Shown: positions 1 through 10,809 of the stretch, in pieces
Layout of the letters: the number at the start of each line of letters is the position of its first letter
How positions within the stretch are numbered: position 1 is the first letter of the stretch
Origin: Isoptericola luteus
GTDB taxonomy: Bacteria > Actinomycetota > Actinomycetes > Actinomycetales > Cellulomonadaceae
NCBI RefSeq assembly: GCF_020297055.1
Contig: NZ_JAIXCQ010000013.1
Location: 1 to 64,000, forward strand
DNA: 64,000 bases
Reading direction: 5' to 3'
The notes under the pieces: generated by a model
Seen by the model: the letters and a program-made list of their open reading frames with translations, nothing else
Databases searched by the model: none
What the model was told of the DNA's origin: nothing
Translations under genes and position numbers: made by a program

Positions 1-60
1 CCCTTAAGCGCCGATGGTACTGCCCTCGAGAGGGGGTGGGAGAGTAGGACGCCGCCGGAC
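1..60 (+). rRNA. rrf: 5S ribosomal RNA, 3' end (partial)
   Basis: The first 60 bases match the conserved 3' half of bacterial 5S rRNA: the CCGATGGTACTGC segment, then GGGAGAGTAGGACGCCGCC, which is the 3' strand of the terminal helix. The 5' part lies outside the window, so an rRNA operon reads into this window from the left. The exact 3' nucleotide cannot be fixed to better than a base or two. Confidence 0.93.
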
Positions 61-70
61 ACCATTCACA

Positions 71-103
71 TGAAGGCCCACCCCACCCCGGGGTGGGCCT
101 TCA
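71..103 (+). terminator. Intrinsic terminator of the rRNA operon
   Basis: Perfect 14-bp inverted repeat (71-84 with 90-103) around a 5-base loop, starting 10 bases after the 5S end and followed by a T-containing stretch. Position and symmetry fit the rRNA operon terminator. There is no strong U-tract, as is common in GC-rich actinobacteria. Confidence 0.85.
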
Positions 104-200
104 TGCATTTCCAGCCTTCATGCACCCAACGTCCGTGCGCCCACCTTGGCGCTCTCCCTTCAGGCGACCGTCCGAGGACGGCGGGCCGGATAGCCGGTGC

Positions 201-229
201 TTGACATGTCCTGCCTCGCGCGCGAGGCT
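201..229 (+). promoter_or_regulatory. Predicted promoter of the malic enzyme gene, with palindrome in the spacer
   Basis: A consensus -35 (TTGACA, 201-206) is followed after 17 bp by GAGGCT (224-229), an acceptable actinobacterial -10. A perfect 16-bp palindrome (GCCTCGCG/CGCGAGGC, 213-228) fills the spacer and overlaps the -10, a classic position for a repressor operator. It would give a 5' leader of about 120 nt before the ATG at 357. Confidence 0.55.
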
Positions 230-356
230 TCGACGCACGTACACGCGGTTCCGTGGCAAGGAAGCCTGAGCCTGAGGGTTGTCCGGCGACGGGGCCTGCG
301 GCACGAAGCGCCATCGCCACTGGCCGTCATCAGAGGGTCGAGAGGACACCAGCACC

Positions 357-1808
357 ATGGCGATGCCGAGCCCGAGCTACACGATCACGCTGCGCATCGA
401 GGCGCCGGCCACACAGCGTGCCACGAGCGAGCTCGTGCACGAGGTGGCGGCCGCCGGCGGCTCGGTCATGGGTGTAGACATCGCACAGTCCCACGCCGAC
501 ACCATCGTCGTCGACGTCACCTGCGACACCGTGGACGCGGAGCACGGCGAGCGGATCGTGGCGGCGCTCGACGTCCTCGACGGGGTCCGGGTGCTCAAGA
601 TGTCCGACTCGACGTTCCTCATGCACCTGGGCGGGAAGATCGAGGTCACTCCCAAGGTGCCGCTCAAGACCCGCCGCGACCTGTCGCGGGCGTACACGCC
701 GGGCGTCGCGCGGGTGTGCCTGGCCATCGCGAAGCGCAAAGAGGATGCGCGGCGCCTCACGATCAAGCGGAACACGGTCGCCGTCGTCACCGACGGCACG
801 GCGGTGCTCGGTCTCGGGAACATCGGCCCCGAGGCGGCGATGCCGGTGATGGAGGGCAAGGCCGCCCTGTTCAAGCAGTTCGCCGACGTCGACGCCTGGC
901 CCATCGCCCTGGACACGACCGACACGGAGGAGATCATCCGGACGGTCAAGGCGATCGCGCCGGGCTTCGGGGGAGTCAACCTTGAGGACATCTCGGCGCC
1001 CCGGTGCTTCGAGATCGAGGCACGGCTGCGCGAGGAGCTCGACATCCCGGTCTTCCACGACGACCAGCACGGCACGGCGATCGTCGTGCTCGCCGCGCTC
1101 ATCAACGCGCTCAAGGTCACGGGCAAGAAGATCGGGGACGTCCGGATCGCGGTCTCCGGAGTGGGGGCGGCGGGTTCGGCGATCATCCGGCTGCTGCTGG
1201 CGCAGGGGGCACGTGACATCATCGGCTTCGACCGCAACGGGGCGCTCACCACCGAGTCGGCGGGCCAGGACGTCAGCCGGCAGTGGATCGTGGAGAACAC
1301 CAACCCGACGGGTTTCACCGGCACGCTGCGGGAAGGTCTCGTGGGGGCCGACGTGTTCGTCGGCGTGTCCGCGGGCAACATCCTCAAGGGTGCCGACGTG
1401 GCTCGGATGAACGACCAGGCCATCGTCTTCGCGCTCGCCAACCCCACGCCGGAGGTCGACCCGATCGCGGCGGGGGAGACGGCCGCCGTCGTCGCCACGG
1501 GCCGCAGCGACTACCCCAACCAGATCAACAACGTGCTCGCGTTCCCCGGCCTCTTCCGCGGGCTGCTCGATGCCGGCGCCGCGCAGATCACGGACGAGAT
1601 GCTGCGCGTCGCGGCGGTCGCGATCTCCTCCGTGGTCAGCGACGAGGAGCTGAACCCGACGTTCATCATCCCGGGCGTCTTCGACCACCGGGTGGCCGAG
1701 GCGGTGGCCGACGCCGTGCGCACGGAGGGCCTCAAGCAGACCGAGGTCGAGGCCGTCCGCGCCCAGGACGCCGAGCAGCTCGCCCAGGACGTCGGCCGGG
1801 GGCTGTAG
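357..1808 (+). CDS. NAD(P)-dependent malic enzyme with N-terminal ACT domain
   Basis: Oxidative decarboxylation of malate to pyruvate, linking the TCA cycle to pyruvate. The 483-residue protein starts with a region resembling an ACT domain (about residues 5-80), suggesting allosteric control by a small ligand. It continues with the malic enzyme N-domain ([19 protein letters not shown], then [20 protein letters not shown]) and the NAD-binding domain ([20 protein letters not shown]). The ATG at 357 is chosen because a GAGAGGA ribosome-binding site lies 9-18 bases upstream; the open frame extends back to 279 without such a site. Monocistronic behind its own predicted promoter. Cofactor preference cannot be told from sequence. 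Confidence 0.93.
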   Translation: MAMPSPSYTITLRIEAPATQRATSELVHEVAAAGGSVMGVDIAQSHADTIVVDVTCDTVDAEHGERIVAALDVLDGVRVLKMSDSTFLMHLGGKIEVTPKVPLKTRRDLSRAYTPGVARVCLAIAKRKEDARRLTIKRNTVAVVTDGTAVLGLGNIGPEAAMPVMEGKAALFKQFADVDAWPIALDTTDTEEIIRTVKAIAPGFGGVNLEDISAPRCFEIEARLREELDIPVFHDDQHGTAIVVLAALINALKVTGKKIGDVRIAVSGVGAAGSAIIRLLLAQGARDIIGFDRNGALTTESAGQDVSRQWIVENTNPTGFTGTLREGLVGADVFVGVSAGNILKGADVARMNDQAIVFALANPTPEVDPIAAGETAAVVATGRSDYPNQINNVLAFPGLFRGLLDAGAAQITDEMLRVAAVAISSVVSDEELNPTFIIPGVFDHRVAEAVADAVRTEGLKQTEVEAVRAQDAEQLAQDVGRGL

Positions 1809-1847
1809 TCGGGCGCGACCTTCGACCGGCGGGGGCGCCGCGACGAC

Positions 1848-1853
1848 TAGACT
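1848..1853 (+). promoter_or_regulatory. -10 hexamer of the gatCAB operon (leaderless start)
   Basis: TAGACT ends exactly 7 bases before the gatC ATG at 1861, and no Shine-Dalgarno sequence lies between. This is the arrangement expected for leaderless transcription starting at or next to the start codon. No convincing -35 is seen. Confidence 0.5.
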
Positions 1854-1860
1854 GACGGCC

Positions 1861-2157
1861 ATGTCCACCATCTCCCGAGACGAGGTCGCGCGCGTCGCCG
1901 CACTGGCCCGCATCGACCTGCGCGAAGACGAGGTCGACAGGCTTGCCGGCGAGCTCGACGTCATCGTTGACTCCATCGCCCGTGTGAACGAGGTCGCGAC
2001 CCCTGACGTGCCCGCGACGAGCCACCCGCTGCCCATGACGAACGTGTTCCGCGAGGACGTGCCTGTCCCGGCGCTGCCCGTCGCGGACGTTCTCGCCGCG
2101 GCGCCGGACGCCCAGGACGGCCGCTTCGCCGTGCCGCAGATCCTCGGGGAGGAGTGA
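1861..2157 (+). CDS. gatC: Asp-tRNA(Asn)/Glu-tRNA(Gln) amidotransferase subunit C
   Basis: Small 98-residue subunit that wraps and stabilises GatA-GatB in the tRNA-dependent amidotransferase. The N-terminus ([17 protein letters not shown]) and the later FREDVP segment are typical of GatC. First gene of gatC-gatA-gatB; gatA starts 1 base after the stop. The complex corrects mischarged Glu-tRNA(Gln), consistent with the single discriminating-looking gltX elsewhere in the window and no glnS seen here. Confidence 0.96.
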   Translation: MSTISRDEVARVAALARIDLREDEVDRLAGELDVIVDSIARVNEVATPDVPATSHPLPMTNVFREDVPVPALPVADVLAAAPDAQDGRFAVPQILGEE

Positions 2158-2158
2158 G

Positions 2159-3664
2159 ATGACCGACCTGACCCGACTCAGCGCCGCCCGCCTCGCCGAG
2201 ACGCTCGCCGCCGGTGAGGCGTCGAGCGTGGAGGCCACCCGCGCGCACCTGGACCGCATCGCCGCCGTCGAGGGCGACGTGCACGCGTTCCTGCACGTGA
2301 GCTCCGAGGACGCCCTGGCGACCGCCGCCGACGTCGACGCGCGTCGTGCCGCCGGTGAGGAGCTGCACCCGCTGGCCGGGGTGCCGATCGCCGTCAAGGA
2401 CGTCGTCGTCACCCAGGGCATGCCGTCCACCGCCGGGTCGAAGATCCTCGAGGGCTGGATCCCGCCGTACGACGCGACCCTCGTCGAGAAGATCCGGGCC
2501 GCGGGCCTGCCGATCCTCGGCAAGACGAACATGGACGAGTTCGCCATGGGCTCCTCCACCGAGCACTCGGCCTACGGAAACTCCCACAACCCGTGGGACC
2601 TGGAGCGCACCCCGGGCGGCTCCGGCGGTGGCTCCGCGGCCGCGGTGGCCGCGTTCGAGGCCCCGCTGGCGATCGGTACGGACACAGGCGGCTCGATCCG
2701 GCAGCCCGGGGCGGTCACCGGCACGGTCGGCGTCAAGCCCACCTACGGCGGGGTCTCCCGCTACGGGCTCATCGCGATGGCGTCCTCGCTCGACCAGGCC
2801 GGGCCGGTCACGCGCACGGTGCTGGACTCGGCACTGCTGCACGAGCTCATCGGCGGGCACGACCCGCGCGACTCGACGTCGATCCCCGAGCCGCTGCCGG
2901 CCCTGGTGGCGGCCGCCCGGCAGGGCGCGCTCGGCGACCTGTCCGGCCTTCGGGTCGGCGTGGTCACGCAGCTCCAGGGCGACGGGTACCAGCCCGGCGT
3001 CCTCGCCCGGTTCCAGGAGTCGCTCGAGCTGCTGACCACGGCGGGCGCCGAGGTCGTCGAGGTCTCCTGCCCCAGCTTCGAGTCGGCCTTGGCCGCGTAC
3101 TACCTGATCATGCCCGCGGAGGCGTCCAGCAACCTCGCGAAGTTCGACGGCATGCGCTTCGGCCTGCGCGTCGAGCCCGAGGACGGCCCGATCACGGCGG
3201 AGCGCGTCATGGCGGCCACCCGCGGCGCCGGCTTCGGCGACGAGGTCAAGCGGCGCGTCATCCTCGGCACCTACGCGCTGAGCGCCGGCTACTACGACGC
3301 CTACTACGGCAGCGCGCAGAAGGTCCGCACGCTGATCCAGCGCGACTTCGCCGCGGCCTTCGGCCAGGCGGACGTGCTCGTGTCGCCCACCGCCCCCACC
3401 ACGGCGTTCAGGCTGGGCGAGAAGCTCGACGACCCGCTGGCGATGTACCTCAACGACGTCGCGACCATCCCCGCCAACCTCGCGGGCGTGCCCGGCATCT
3501 CGGTGCCGAACGGGCTGTCCGACGACGGCCTGCCGGTCGGGTTCCAGATCCTCGCGCCCGCCAAGGCCGACGACCGCCTGTACCGGGTGGGCGCGGCCCT
3601 CGAGGCGGCGCTCGAGTCCACCTGGGGCGGCCCGCTGCTGGACCGCGCGCCCGAGCTCGGCTGA
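2159..3664 (+). CDS. gatA: Asp-tRNA(Asn)/Glu-tRNA(Gln) amidotransferase subunit A
   Basis: Amidase-signature subunit that hydrolyses glutamine and channels ammonia to GatB. At 501 residues it has the usual length. The Lys-cisSer-Ser triad is visible as K80 (GVPIAVKDV), S155 in the glycine/serine-rich segment [11 protein letters not shown], and S179 ([12 protein letters not shown]). Tightly coupled to gatC (1 base gap) and followed 23 bases later by gatB. Confidence 0.97.
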   Translation: MTDLTRLSAARLAETLAAGEASSVEATRAHLDRIAAVEGDVHAFLHVSSEDALATAADVDARRAAGEELHPLAGVPIAVKDVVVTQGMPSTAGSKILEGWIPPYDATLVEKIRAAGLPILGKTNMDEFAMGSSTEHSAYGNSHNPWDLERTPGGSGGGSAAAVAAFEAPLAIGTDTGGSIRQPGAVTGTVGVKPTYGGVSRYGLIAMASSLDQAGPVTRTVLDSALLHELIGGHDPRDSTSIPEPLPALVAAARQGALGDLSGLRVGVVTQLQGDGYQPGVLARFQESLELLTTAGAEVVEVSCPSFESALAAYYLIMPAEASSNLAKFDGMRFGLRVEPEDGPITAERVMAATRGAGFGDEVKRRVILGTYALSAGYYDAYYGSAQKVRTLIQRDFAAAFGQADVLVSPTAPTTAFRLGEKLDDPLAMYLNDVATIPANLAGVPGISVPNGLSDDGLPVGFQILAPAKADDRLYRVGAALEAALESTWGGPLLDRAPELG

Positions 3665-3687
3665 CGGAAGAGACGGAGACCAACGCT

Positions 3688-5217
3688 GTGACCACGCAGT
3701 CGACCACCACCACTGCCAGCACCCCCCGGCTCGTCCCCTACGACGACGCCGTCCGCCGCTACGACCCGGTGCTCGGGATCGAGGTGCACGTCGAGCTCGG
3801 CACCCGCACCAAGATGTTCTGCGCCGCCGAGGTGTCCTTCGGCGCCGACCCGAACACGCAGACCACGCCGGTCTCGCTCGGGCTGCCGGGCGCGCTGCCC
3901 GTCGTCAACGGCACCGCGGTGGAGTATGCGATCCGCATCGGCCTGGCGCTGAACTGCCAGATCGCGGAGAGCTGCCGGTTCGCCCGGAAGAACTACTTCT
4001 ACCCGGACGTGCCGAAGAACTTCCAGACGTCGCAGTACGACGAGCCGATCGCCTTCGACGGCTGGCTCGACGTCGAGCTCGAGGACGGCACGGTGCACCG
4101 CGTCGAGATCGAGCGCGCGCACATGGAGGAGGACGCCGGCAAGAACACGCACGTCGGCGGCTCCGCCGGGCGCATCCACGGCGCGGAGTACTCGCTGGTG
4201 GACTACAACCGGGCGGGCATCCCGCTCGTGGAGATCGTGACCAGGCCGATCGAGGGCGCGGGGGAGCGTGCGCCCGAGGTCGCCCGGGCCTACGTGCAGG
4301 CGCTGCGCGACATCTTCCGCGTGCTGGACGTCTCCGAGGCCCGCATGGAGCGGGGCAACGTGCGCGCCGACGTCAACCTGTCGCTGCGCCCGACGCCCGA
4401 GTCCCCGCTCGGCACCCGCACGGAGACGAAGAACGTCAACTCGTTCCGCTCCGTCGAGCGTGCGGTGCGGTACGAGGTCTCGCGACAGGCCGCGATCCTC
4501 GACGCCGGCCAGACCGTGATCCAGGAGACGCGGCACTTCCATGAGGAGGACGGCAGCACGTCGCCCGGCCGCGTGAAGTCGGACGCCGAGGACTACCGCT
4601 ACTTCCCGGAGCCGGACCTGGTGCCGGTGGCGCCGAGCCGCGAGTGGGTCGAGGAGATCCGCGCGACGCTCCCGGAGCTGCCGCAGGCACGCCGCCGCCG
4701 GCTGCACGACGAGTGGGGCTTCGCCGACGCCGAGATGCGTGACGTCGTCAACGCGGGCGCGCTCGACCTCATCGAGTCCACGGTCGCGGCGGGGGCCACG
4801 GCCGCCGCGGCGCGCAAGTGGTGGATGGGCGAGCTGGCCCGCCGTGCCAAGCAGGACGAGGTCGAGCTCGCCGAGCTCGCGATCACCCCGGGGCAGATCG
4901 GCGAGCTCCAGCAGCTCGTCGACGCCGGTCGTATCAACGACAAGATCGCGCGCCAGGTGCTCGACGGCGTGCTCGCGGGCGAGGGCGACCCGGAGCAGGT
5001 CGTGGTCGCCCGGGGCCTGGAGATCGTGTCCGACGACGGCCCGTTGCTCGCGGCGATCGACGAGGCGCTGGCGGCCCAGCCCGACATCGTGGCCAAGGTC
5101 CGTGCCGGCAACCAGGGCCCGGTCGGCGCGATCATCGGTGCGGTGATGAAGACGACGCGTGGCCAGGCGGACGCCAAGCGCGTGCGCGAGCTCGTCCTGG
5201 AGAGGATCGGCGGGTGA
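3688..5217 (+). CDS. gatB: Asp-tRNA(Asn)/Glu-tRNA(Gln) amidotransferase subunit B
   Basis: The kinase/transamidase subunit of GatCAB: it phosphorylates the misacylated Glu (or Asp) and transfers ammonia. The protein has 509 residues from the GTG at 3688, with the core starting [15 protein letters not shown], the conserved [11 protein letters not shown] segment, and a C-terminal YqeY-like helical tail binding tRNA. The GTG start follows AGAGACGGAG and gives the expected length; the frame is open far upstream through gatA but that part is only a shadow of gatA. Confidence 0.96.
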   Translation: MTTQSTTTTASTPRLVPYDDAVRRYDPVLGIEVHVELGTRTKMFCAAEVSFGADPNTQTTPVSLGLPGALPVVNGTAVEYAIRIGLALNCQIAESCRFARKNYFYPDVPKNFQTSQYDEPIAFDGWLDVELEDGTVHRVEIERAHMEEDAGKNTHVGGSAGRIHGAEYSLVDYNRAGIPLVEIVTRPIEGAGERAPEVARAYVQALRDIFRVLDVSEARMERGNVRADVNLSLRPTPESPLGTRTETKNVNSFRSVERAVRYEVSRQAAILDAGQTVIQETRHFHEEDGSTSPGRVKSDAEDYRYFPEPDLVPVAPSREWVEEIRATLPELPQARRRRLHDEWGFADAEMRDVVNAGALDLIESTVAAGATAAAARKWWMGELARRAKQDEVELAELAITPGQIGELQQLVDAGRINDKIARQVLDGVLAGEGDPEQVVVARGLEIVSDDGPLLAAIDEALAAQPDIVAKVRAGNQGPVGAIIGAVMKTTRGQADAKRVRELVLERIGG

Positions 5218-5798
5218 GGTCGCCCGCCCTGCACGGCGAGCTGGTGCGGCTGCGTCCCCTGGAGGCGAAGGACGCGGACCGGCTGTGGGTGTCTCTCCGC
5301 GACCCCGACAGCGCCCGCATCACGGGCATGGGGACGAACGGTTCCTCGACCCGTGCCGAGGTGGCCGAGTGGGCCGCGACGGCGGCCGACCGGCCCGGTC
5401 GGTACGACTGGGCGATCACCTCCGCCGCCGTGCGGGACGGGGAGCTGGTGAGCGACGACCTGCTGGGCGAGATCTCGCTGGACCAGGTGAGCCGCGCGCT
5501 GGGCTCGGCGAGCCTGCGCCTGCGGATGCTGCCGGACTACCGGGGGCGCGGGTACGGGCGCGAGGCGATCGTCGAGGTGCTGCGTTTCGCGTTCGAGGCT
5601 TCCGAAGGCCCGCGCCTGCACAGGGTGGGCTTGTCGGTGCCGAGCCTCAACCCGCGCGCGCGGATGCTGTACGACTCGCTCGGCTTCCGCGAGGAGGGTC
5701 GGCTGCGTGACGCCCTGCGTGACGGCGACGGCTGGACGGACTCCGTCGTCATGAGCATCCTCGAGGACGAGTTCCGCGCGGGGGCGAGCGCCGGCTGA
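5214..5798 (+). CDS. GNAT family N-acetyltransferase (RimJ/RimL-like)
   Basis: 194-residue acetyltransferase beginning with the RimJ-type sequence [16 protein letters not shown]. The acetyl-CoA loop is visible as [11 protein letters not shown] (about residues 106-116), followed by the C-terminal [11 protein letters not shown] strand-helix. The GTG start overlaps the gatB stop (GTGA), so it is translationally coupled to gatCAB. Substrate unknown; N-terminal acetylation of a protein or acetylation of a small molecule are both possible. Confidence 0.85.
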   Translation: MRSPALHGELVRLRPLEAKDADRLWVSLRDPDSARITGMGTNGSSTRAEVAEWAATAADRPGRYDWAITSAAVRDGELVSDDLLGEISLDQVSRALGSASLRLRMLPDYRGRGYGREAIVEVLRFAFEASEGPRLHRVGLSVPSLNPRARMLYDSLGFREEGRLRDALRDGDGWTDSVVMSILEDEFRAGASAG

Positions 5799-5853
5799 GG
5801 GCGGCGCCCCTGGTGCGGTCGCCGGTGCCGCACGGCGGTGCCACAGTTTGGGG

Positions 5854-7374
5854 ATGAGCGAGCAGCCGGAAGGGCCTGCGACGCGGCCGGAGCACGACGA
5901 CGACCGCGCCTTCTTCGGCCATCCCCGCGGACTGATGACGCTGGCGACCACGGAGCTGTGGGAGCGGTTCAGCTACTACGGGATGCGCGCCATCCTGCTG
6001 TACTACCTCACGGACACGGTGGCCGACGGCGGCCTCGGGATGGACCCGACCACCGGTGCGGCCTTCGTGTCCATCTACGGCACCTCGGTGTACCTGCTCT
6101 CGGTGGTGGGCGGCTGGCTCGCCGACCGGGTGATCGGGGCGCGGCGCTCCGTCCTCTACGGCGGGATCGTCATCGCCGCCGGGCACGTGGCGCTCACCGT
6201 GCCCGGCTACGGCTTCTCGATGCTGGGCATCGGGCTCGTGGCGTTCGGTACCGGGCTGCTCAAGCCGAACGTGTCGTCGATGGTGGGGGAGCTGTACGCC
6301 CGCAACGACGAGCGTCGCGACCCGGCGTTCTCGATCTTCTACATGGGGATCAACCTGGGCTCGTTTCTCTCGCCGCTGGTCGTCGGCGTGGTGGAGCAGA
6401 CGTGGGGGTACCACGCCGGCTTCTCCGTGGCGGCGATCGGGATGGGCATCGCGCTGGTGTTCTTCGTGGGCGGGTACCGCCATCTCGGCGAGGCGGGGAC
6501 GGACATCCCGAACCCGATCACCCCGGAGGACCGGCCCGCGGTGGTCCGGCTCGGGCTGATCGTCGTCGCTGCGATCGTGGTCGCGGCCGTGGTCGCCGCC
6601 GTGGTCGCGGGCGGCTGGGCGGTCGAGACCTTCATCGACGCCGTCTCCTACCTCGCCCTGGCGACGCCGATCGTGCTGCTCACGGTGATGTACCGCTCGA
6701 AGCGGGTGACCGCCGCCGAGCGCCCCCGCATCGTCGCGTACATCCCCCTGTTCGTCGGGGCCATGCTGTTCTGGATGATTTTCGAGCAGGCGGCGACGAC
6801 GCTCGCGGCGTTCGCCGCGGACCGCACCGAGCTGGAGCTCTTCGGCATCGGCCTGTCGCCGGCGTTCTTCCAGTCGGTCAACCCGGCGTCGATCATCATC
6901 CTGGCCCCGGTGTTCGCCTGGATCTGGACCAGGACGGGCGACCGCCCGCCGACGGCGTACAAGTTCGTCATGGGCCTGACCCTGGCCGCGCTCTCGTTCC
7001 TCTTCCTGTCGGCGATGTCCGCCGTCTTCGAGGGTGAGCTCGCCCCGCCGTGGGTGCTCATCGGCGTCTTCGTGATCCAGACGCTCGGTGAGCTGTGCCT
7101 GTCGCCGGTGGGCATCGCCGCGACGACGTTGCTGGCGCCGCGAGCGTTCCGGGGGCAGGCGATGGCCCTGTGGTTCTTGTCGTCGGCGGCCGGGCAGGCG
7201 ATCACGGCGCAGACCATCGAGGCGACCGAGGGGGTGTCCGACACCCGGTACTTCGGTGGGATCGGCGTGGTCGCGCTCGTCTTCGCGGGGCTCCTGCTCC
7301 TGCTCGCGCCGTGGGTGACCCGGCACATCCGGCACGCCGACGAGCTCGAGGGCACCCACAGCGCCGGCGCGTGA
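5854..7374 (+). CDS. Proton-dependent oligopeptide transporter (POT/PTR family)
   Basis: Membrane protein of 506 residues importing di- and tripeptides with protons. The family signature ExxERFxYYG is seen near the N-terminus (TELWERFSYYGMRA, about residues 33-46). There are about 12-14 hydrophobic segments, and the PTR2 signature region FSIFYMGINLGSF sits around residue 160. ATG at 5854 is preferred over the upstream TTG at 5848. Resembles DtpT/YdgR-like bacterial transporters; substrate range cannot be read from sequence. Confidence 0.92.
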   Translation: MSEQPEGPATRPEHDDDRAFFGHPRGLMTLATTELWERFSYYGMRAILLYYLTDTVADGGLGMDPTTGAAFVSIYGTSVYLLSVVGGWLADRVIGARRSVLYGGIVIAAGHVALTVPGYGFSMLGIGLVAFGTGLLKPNVSSMVGELYARNDERRDPAFSIFYMGINLGSFLSPLVVGVVEQTWGYHAGFSVAAIGMGIALVFFVGGYRHLGEAGTDIPNPITPEDRPAVVRLGLIVVAAIVVAAVVAAVVAGGWAVETFIDAVSYLALATPIVLLTVMYRSKRVTAAERPRIVAYIPLFVGAMLFWMIFEQAATTLAAFAADRTELELFGIGLSPAFFQSVNPASIIILAPVFAWIWTRTGDRPPTAYKFVMGLTLAALSFLFLSAMSAVFEGELAPPWVLIGVFVIQTLGELCLSPVGIAATTLLAPRAFRGQAMALWFLSSAAGQAITAQTIEATEGVSDTRYFGGIGVVALVFAGLLLLLAPWVTRHIRHADELEGTHSAGA

Positions 7375-7448
7375 GCGCCGGCGCTCCGGGCGCCCCCGGC
7401 TCGGAATCGGCGCGGGGCGCGGTGCGGGCTCGGCGGGCCGTGGAGTCC

Positions 7449-8024
7449 TCAGCGCAGCCAGGTGGCGGTGCCGGGCAGGCGCGAGGACGCCCAGGCGCGT
7501 CCGAGCCCCCACGTGTCGCCGGCCCGGGTGAGCGCGAGCGCGGCGAGCAGCGCGACGTAGACCACGTGCTGGTCGACGACGGGGTTCTGCGAGCCCGCCG
7601 CGAACGGCCACACCGAGAGCCACAGGGTCGTCATGAGCAGCCCGCCGGCGACGGCGGCGACCCGCAGGCCGATGCCGAGCAGCAGGGCGACCCCGGTGCC
7701 GAGCATCCCCAGCATGAAGAGCCAGTCGGTCGCCGGGCTCGCGAGGGAGCCGAACGTGTCCGCGAGCGGGCTCTCGATCGACCCGAGGTAGCCGGTGGTG
7801 GGCGAGGCGCCGGAGACCCAGGCCTTCGCGGCGGGCGTCGCGTAGCCCAGGCCGAAGGACTTGTCGGCCACGGGCCAGAGGAAGACCGCTGCGAGGAGCA
7901 GGCGACACAGGGCCAGGGCGCGTCGCGCGCCGAGCCGGGTCACGACGGGCGCGACGTGGTCCGTGGAGGGTGGGCTGTCGAGGGTGGTCGTGCCGATCGT
8001 GCTGCCTGCGGCGGTCGCGGTCAT
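7449..8024 (-). CDS. DoxX-like membrane protein
   Basis: 191-residue protein with four hydrophobic segments ([62 protein letters not shown]) in the DoxX/DoxD arrangement. Family members are small integral membrane proteins associated with quinone or thiol redox chemistry, but no catalytic residues are known that would prove it. The ATG at 8024 is preceded by GGGAGC, a usable ribosome-binding site; the longer frame to 8126 has none. Convergent with the peptide transporter, divergent from ilvD. Confidence 0.72.
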   Translation of the reverse strand: MTATAAGSTIGTTTLDSPPSTDHVAPVVTRLGARRALALCRLLLAAVFLWPVADKSFGLGYATPAAKAWVSGASPTTGYLGSIESPLADTFGSLASPATDWLFMLGMLGTGVALLLGIGLRVAAVAGGLLMTTLWLSVWPFAAGSQNPVVDQHVVYVALLAALALTRAGDTWGLGRAWASSRLPGTATWLR

Positions 8025-8268
8025 GAGGTTGCTCCCTGATCGTGGTGCGCTGCGTGGTGCTGTGGTCGGTGACTCCGCGCCGTGCGGACCCGGCACAACA
8101 TGCGCAGCGTTGCCCGGGGAGCGCAAGTGTCCCGAGACGTCCGGATCGTTTCAGTACGAAAACGGCTCACTGGGCGGACGAATGCCCGCGATCTGGGACG
8201 GCGGGCGTAACGTTCCCCTGCGTCGTCGTCCGCGACGTCGCACCGCCGTACTCGTCGAAGGAGCAGAC

Positions 8269-10131
8269 ATGAGCCGCCCCCTGCGCTCTCGGACGTCCAC
8301 CCACGGCCGGAACATGTCCGGCGCCCGTGCGCTCTGGCGCGCGACCGGCATGGGCTCGGAGGACTTCGGCAAGCCGATCGTCGCGATCGCGAACTCGTAC
8401 ACGCAGTTCGTCCCGGGCCACGTCCACCTCAAGGACATGGGCGACCTGGTGGCCTCGGCGATCCGCGAGGCGGGCGGCGTCTCCAAGGAGTTCAACACGA
8501 TCGCCGTCGACGACGGCATCGCGATGGGCCACGCCGGCATGCTCTACTCGCTGCCCAGCCGCGACCTCATCGCCGACTCGGTCGAGTACATGGTGAACGC
8601 GCACTGTGCGGACGCGCTGGTGTGCATCTCCAACTGCGACAAGATCACGCCGGGCATGCTCAACGCCGCGCTGCGGCTCAACATCCCGGTGATCTTCGTG
8701 TCCGGCGGGCCGATGGAGGCGGGCAAGGCCGTCGTCGCGGACGGCGTCGCCAAGACCCCGCTGAACCTCGTCAACGCGATCAACTACGCGGCCGACGACG
8801 ACGTCTCCGACGAGGCCCTCGCCGCGGTCGAGGAGAACGCGTGCCCCACGTGCGGCTCGTGCTCCGGGATGTTCACCGCGAACTCGATGAACTGCCTCAC
8901 GGAGGCGCTCGGACTCTCGCTGCCCGGCAACGGGTCCACGCTCGCCACGCACGCGGCGCGCAAGGAGCTGTTCCTCGACGCCGGGCGAACCATCGTCGAC
9001 CTGGCCCGGCGCTACTACGAGGACGAGGACGACTCGGCCGCGCCGCGCTCGATCGCCACCAAGGCGGCGTTCGCCAACGCGATGACGCTCGACGTCGCGA
9101 TGGGCGGGTCCACGAACACTGTGCTGCACATCCTCGCCGCGGCGCAGGAGGGCGAGGTCGACTTCGACCTGACCGACATCGAGACGATCAGCCGCCAGGT
9201 GCCGTGCCTGAGCAAGGTGGCCCCGAACCACCCGCGGTTCCACATGGAGGACGTGCACCGCGCCGGCGGCATCCCTGCCCTGCTGGGCGAGCTGGACCGC
9301 GCCGGCCTGCTCGACCACGACGTCACGTCCGTGCACACCCCGACCCTGCGGGCCTGGCTCGACGACTGGGACGTGCGTGGCGGCAAGGCCACCGAGCGCG
9401 CGGTCGAGCTGTTCCACGCCGCGCCGGGTGGTGTGCGCACCACGCAGGCGTTCTCCACGTCGAACGTGTGGGAGAGCCTCGACACGGACGCCGCCGAGGG
9501 GTGCATCCGCGACCTCGAGCACGCCTACACCGTCGAGGGCGGGCTCGCCGTCCTGCGCGGCAACCTCGCTGCCGACGGCGCCGTCTTCAAGACGGCGGGT
9601 GTGGACCCGGACGTCTTCCACTTCGTGGGCAGGGCGCTCGTGTGCGAGTCCCAGGACGAGGCCGTCGAGAAGATCCTCACCAAGCAGGTCGAGCCGGGCC
9701 ACGTCGTGGTCGTGCGCTACGAGGGGCCCGCGGGCGGGCCGGGCATGCAGGAGATGCTCTACCCGACGTCGTTCATCAAGGGCCGCGGCCTGGGCAAGGT
9801 GTGCGCGCTCATCACCGACGGCCGGTTCTCCGGCGGGTCGAGCGGCATCTCGGTGGGGCATGTGTCGCCCGAGGCGGCCGCCGGCGGCACCATCGGCCTG
9901 GTGGAGGACGGCGACGAGATCGAGATCGACGTCGAGGACCGTCTCATCCGCCTCAACGTGCCGGACGAGGTCCTCGCGGAGCGGCGCGCCAAGATGGAGT
10001 CCCGGGAGAACCCGTGGCAGCCCGTCGACCGCGACCGCTACGTCTCCCCGGCGCTGCGGGCGTACGCCGCGATGGCGACGTCTGCCGACCGCGGCGCCGT
10101 GCGCGACGTCTCCCTCATCACCCGCCGCTGA
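8269..10131 (+). CDS. ilvD: Dihydroxy-acid dehydratase, long form (first ilvD)
   Basis: Dehydrates 2,3-dihydroxy-isovalerate and 2,3-dihydroxy-3-methylvalerate to the keto acids of valine and isoleucine. At 620 residues it is the enterobacterial-like long type. The Fe-S ligand regions are [10 protein letters not shown] and [20 protein letters not shown]; the C-terminal [14 protein letters not shown] tail is typical. The start at 8269 is set by GAAGGAG 5 bases upstream and the [20 protein letters not shown] opening; the open frame runs back to 7861 only as a shadow. A second, divergent ilvD lies 0.7 kb downstream. Confidence 0.95.
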   Translation: MSRPLRSRTSTHGRNMSGARALWRATGMGSEDFGKPIVAIANSYTQFVPGHVHLKDMGDLVASAIREAGGVSKEFNTIAVDDGIAMGHAGMLYSLPSRDLIADSVEYMVNAHCADALVCISNCDKITPGMLNAALRLNIPVIFVSGGPMEAGKAVVADGVAKTPLNLVNAINYAADDDVSDEALAAVEENACPTCGSCSGMFTANSMNCLTEALGLSLPGNGSTLATHAARKELFLDAGRTIVDLARRYYEDEDDSAAPRSIATKAAFANAMTLDVAMGGSTNTVLHILAAAQEGEVDFDLTDIETISRQVPCLSKVAPNHPRFHMEDVHRAGGIPALLGELDRAGLLDHDVTSVHTPTLRAWLDDWDVRGGKATERAVELFHAAPGGVRTTQAFSTSNVWESLDTDAAEGCIRDLEHAYTVEGGLAVLRGNLAADGAVFKTAGVDPDVFHFVGRALVCESQDEAVEKILTKQVEPGHVVVVRYEGPAGGPGMQEMLYPTSFIKGRGLGKVCALITDGRFSGGSSGISVGHVSPEAAAGGTIGLVEDGDEIEIDVEDRLIRLNVPDEVLAERRAKMESRENPWQPVDRDRYVSPALRAYAAMATSADRGAVRDVSLITRR

Positions 10132-10174
10132 GGGGACCCCGTCCGGCGTCCGGCCACGGGCCGGGCGGGCCCCG

Positions 10175-10738
10175 TCAACACTCCTCCTCGCTCTGCTCGT
10201 TGATCACCCACCGGCCGCCTTCCGGCTCCATGACCACGGAGCCACAGGTACCGGTCGCGTAGACGATGGACAGCTCGGCAAGGTCCGGTCCCTCCTCGCG
10301 GACCTCGACGCGCACCTCGGCGGACTGGTCGAAGGCGGCGTAGAGCTCGGCGGTGGCCGTGGTCATCGACGCGCAGTCCGTGATGCCGGGCCAGCCGTCG
10401 GCGATCATCTCCGCAACCATCCGGTCGACGAGCGCCGGGGTCAGGTAGCCGCACGCCGTGTCGACGTCGGGCTCGCGGCTCGCGGCGAGCCAGGCGCGGA
10501 ACGAGCCCTCCGGGGTGCTGACGTCGCCCTCCGCGCCGGCCGGATCCGTGCGCGGCGCGGTCTCGGTCGGCTCCGCGGTCCCCGCCGACTCGGTCGGCTC
10601 GGCCGCGGCGTCCGGGGAGTCCGTCGCGGCGGCCGGGGAGCCGGCGACCGGTGCGGGCGGGTCGGCGGCGGAGCAGGCGCCCGTGAGGGCGAGGGTACCG
10701 GCGGCGAGCAGGCCGGTCAGGCGGGTGCGGGGGTTCAC
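10175..10738 (-). CDS. Putative secreted lipoprotein, unknown function
   Basis: 187 residues with a lipoprotein signal peptide: basic start (NPRTRLT), hydrophobic core and lipobox LTGAC at about residues 12-16 of the hydrophobic stretch, so Cys is the likely diacylglycerol-modified residue. A Pro/Ala/Glu-rich linker (about residues 20-65) leads to a globular domain resembling the small NTF2-like stress or import-associated lipoproteins of actinobacteria ([25 protein letters not shown]). The GTG at 10738 is chosen because AGGA sits 8 bases upstream; an ATG at 10747 has no site. Lies between the two ilvD genes on the opposite strand; no functional link is evident. Confidence 0.75.
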   Translation of the reverse strand: MNPRTRLTGLLAAGTLALTGACSAADPPAPVAGSPAAATDSPDAAAEPTESAGTAEPTETAPRTDPAGAEGDVSTPEGSFRAWLAASREPDVDTACGYLTPALVDRMVAEMIADGWPGITDCASMTTATAELYAAFDQSAEVRVEVREEGPDLAELSIVYATGTCGSVVMEPEGGRWVINEQSEEEC

Positions 10739-10797
10739 GGCGCACATCCTGCCGTACCGCACATGGTTCCGCCGCGCCCTGGGCGGCGGTGGTTCCT

Positions 10798-10803
10798 ACA
10801 GTG
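10798..10803 (+). promoter_or_regulatory. -10 hexamer of the second ilvD (leaderless start)
   Basis: TACAGT ends 7 bases before the ATG at 10810, with only GGGGGTC between. This suggests a transcript beginning at the start codon. No clear -35. Confidence 0.45.
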
Positions 10804-10809
10804 GGGGTC

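Noticed and set aside
330-2036. 568-codon minus-strand frame opposite the malic enzyme gene
   Set aside because: Antisense shadow produced by GC-rich codon structure; no domain.
2593-3687. Long open frame running through gatA into gatB
   Set aside because: It is an out-of-frame shadow of gatA; its composition is Arg/Gly/Ala-rich low complexity, and gatB begins at the GTG at 3688.
8208-8213. TAACGT as the ilvD promoter -10
   Set aside because: No matching -35 at the right distance and the ATG lies 56 bases downstream behind a good ribosome-binding site; too weak to list as a feature.
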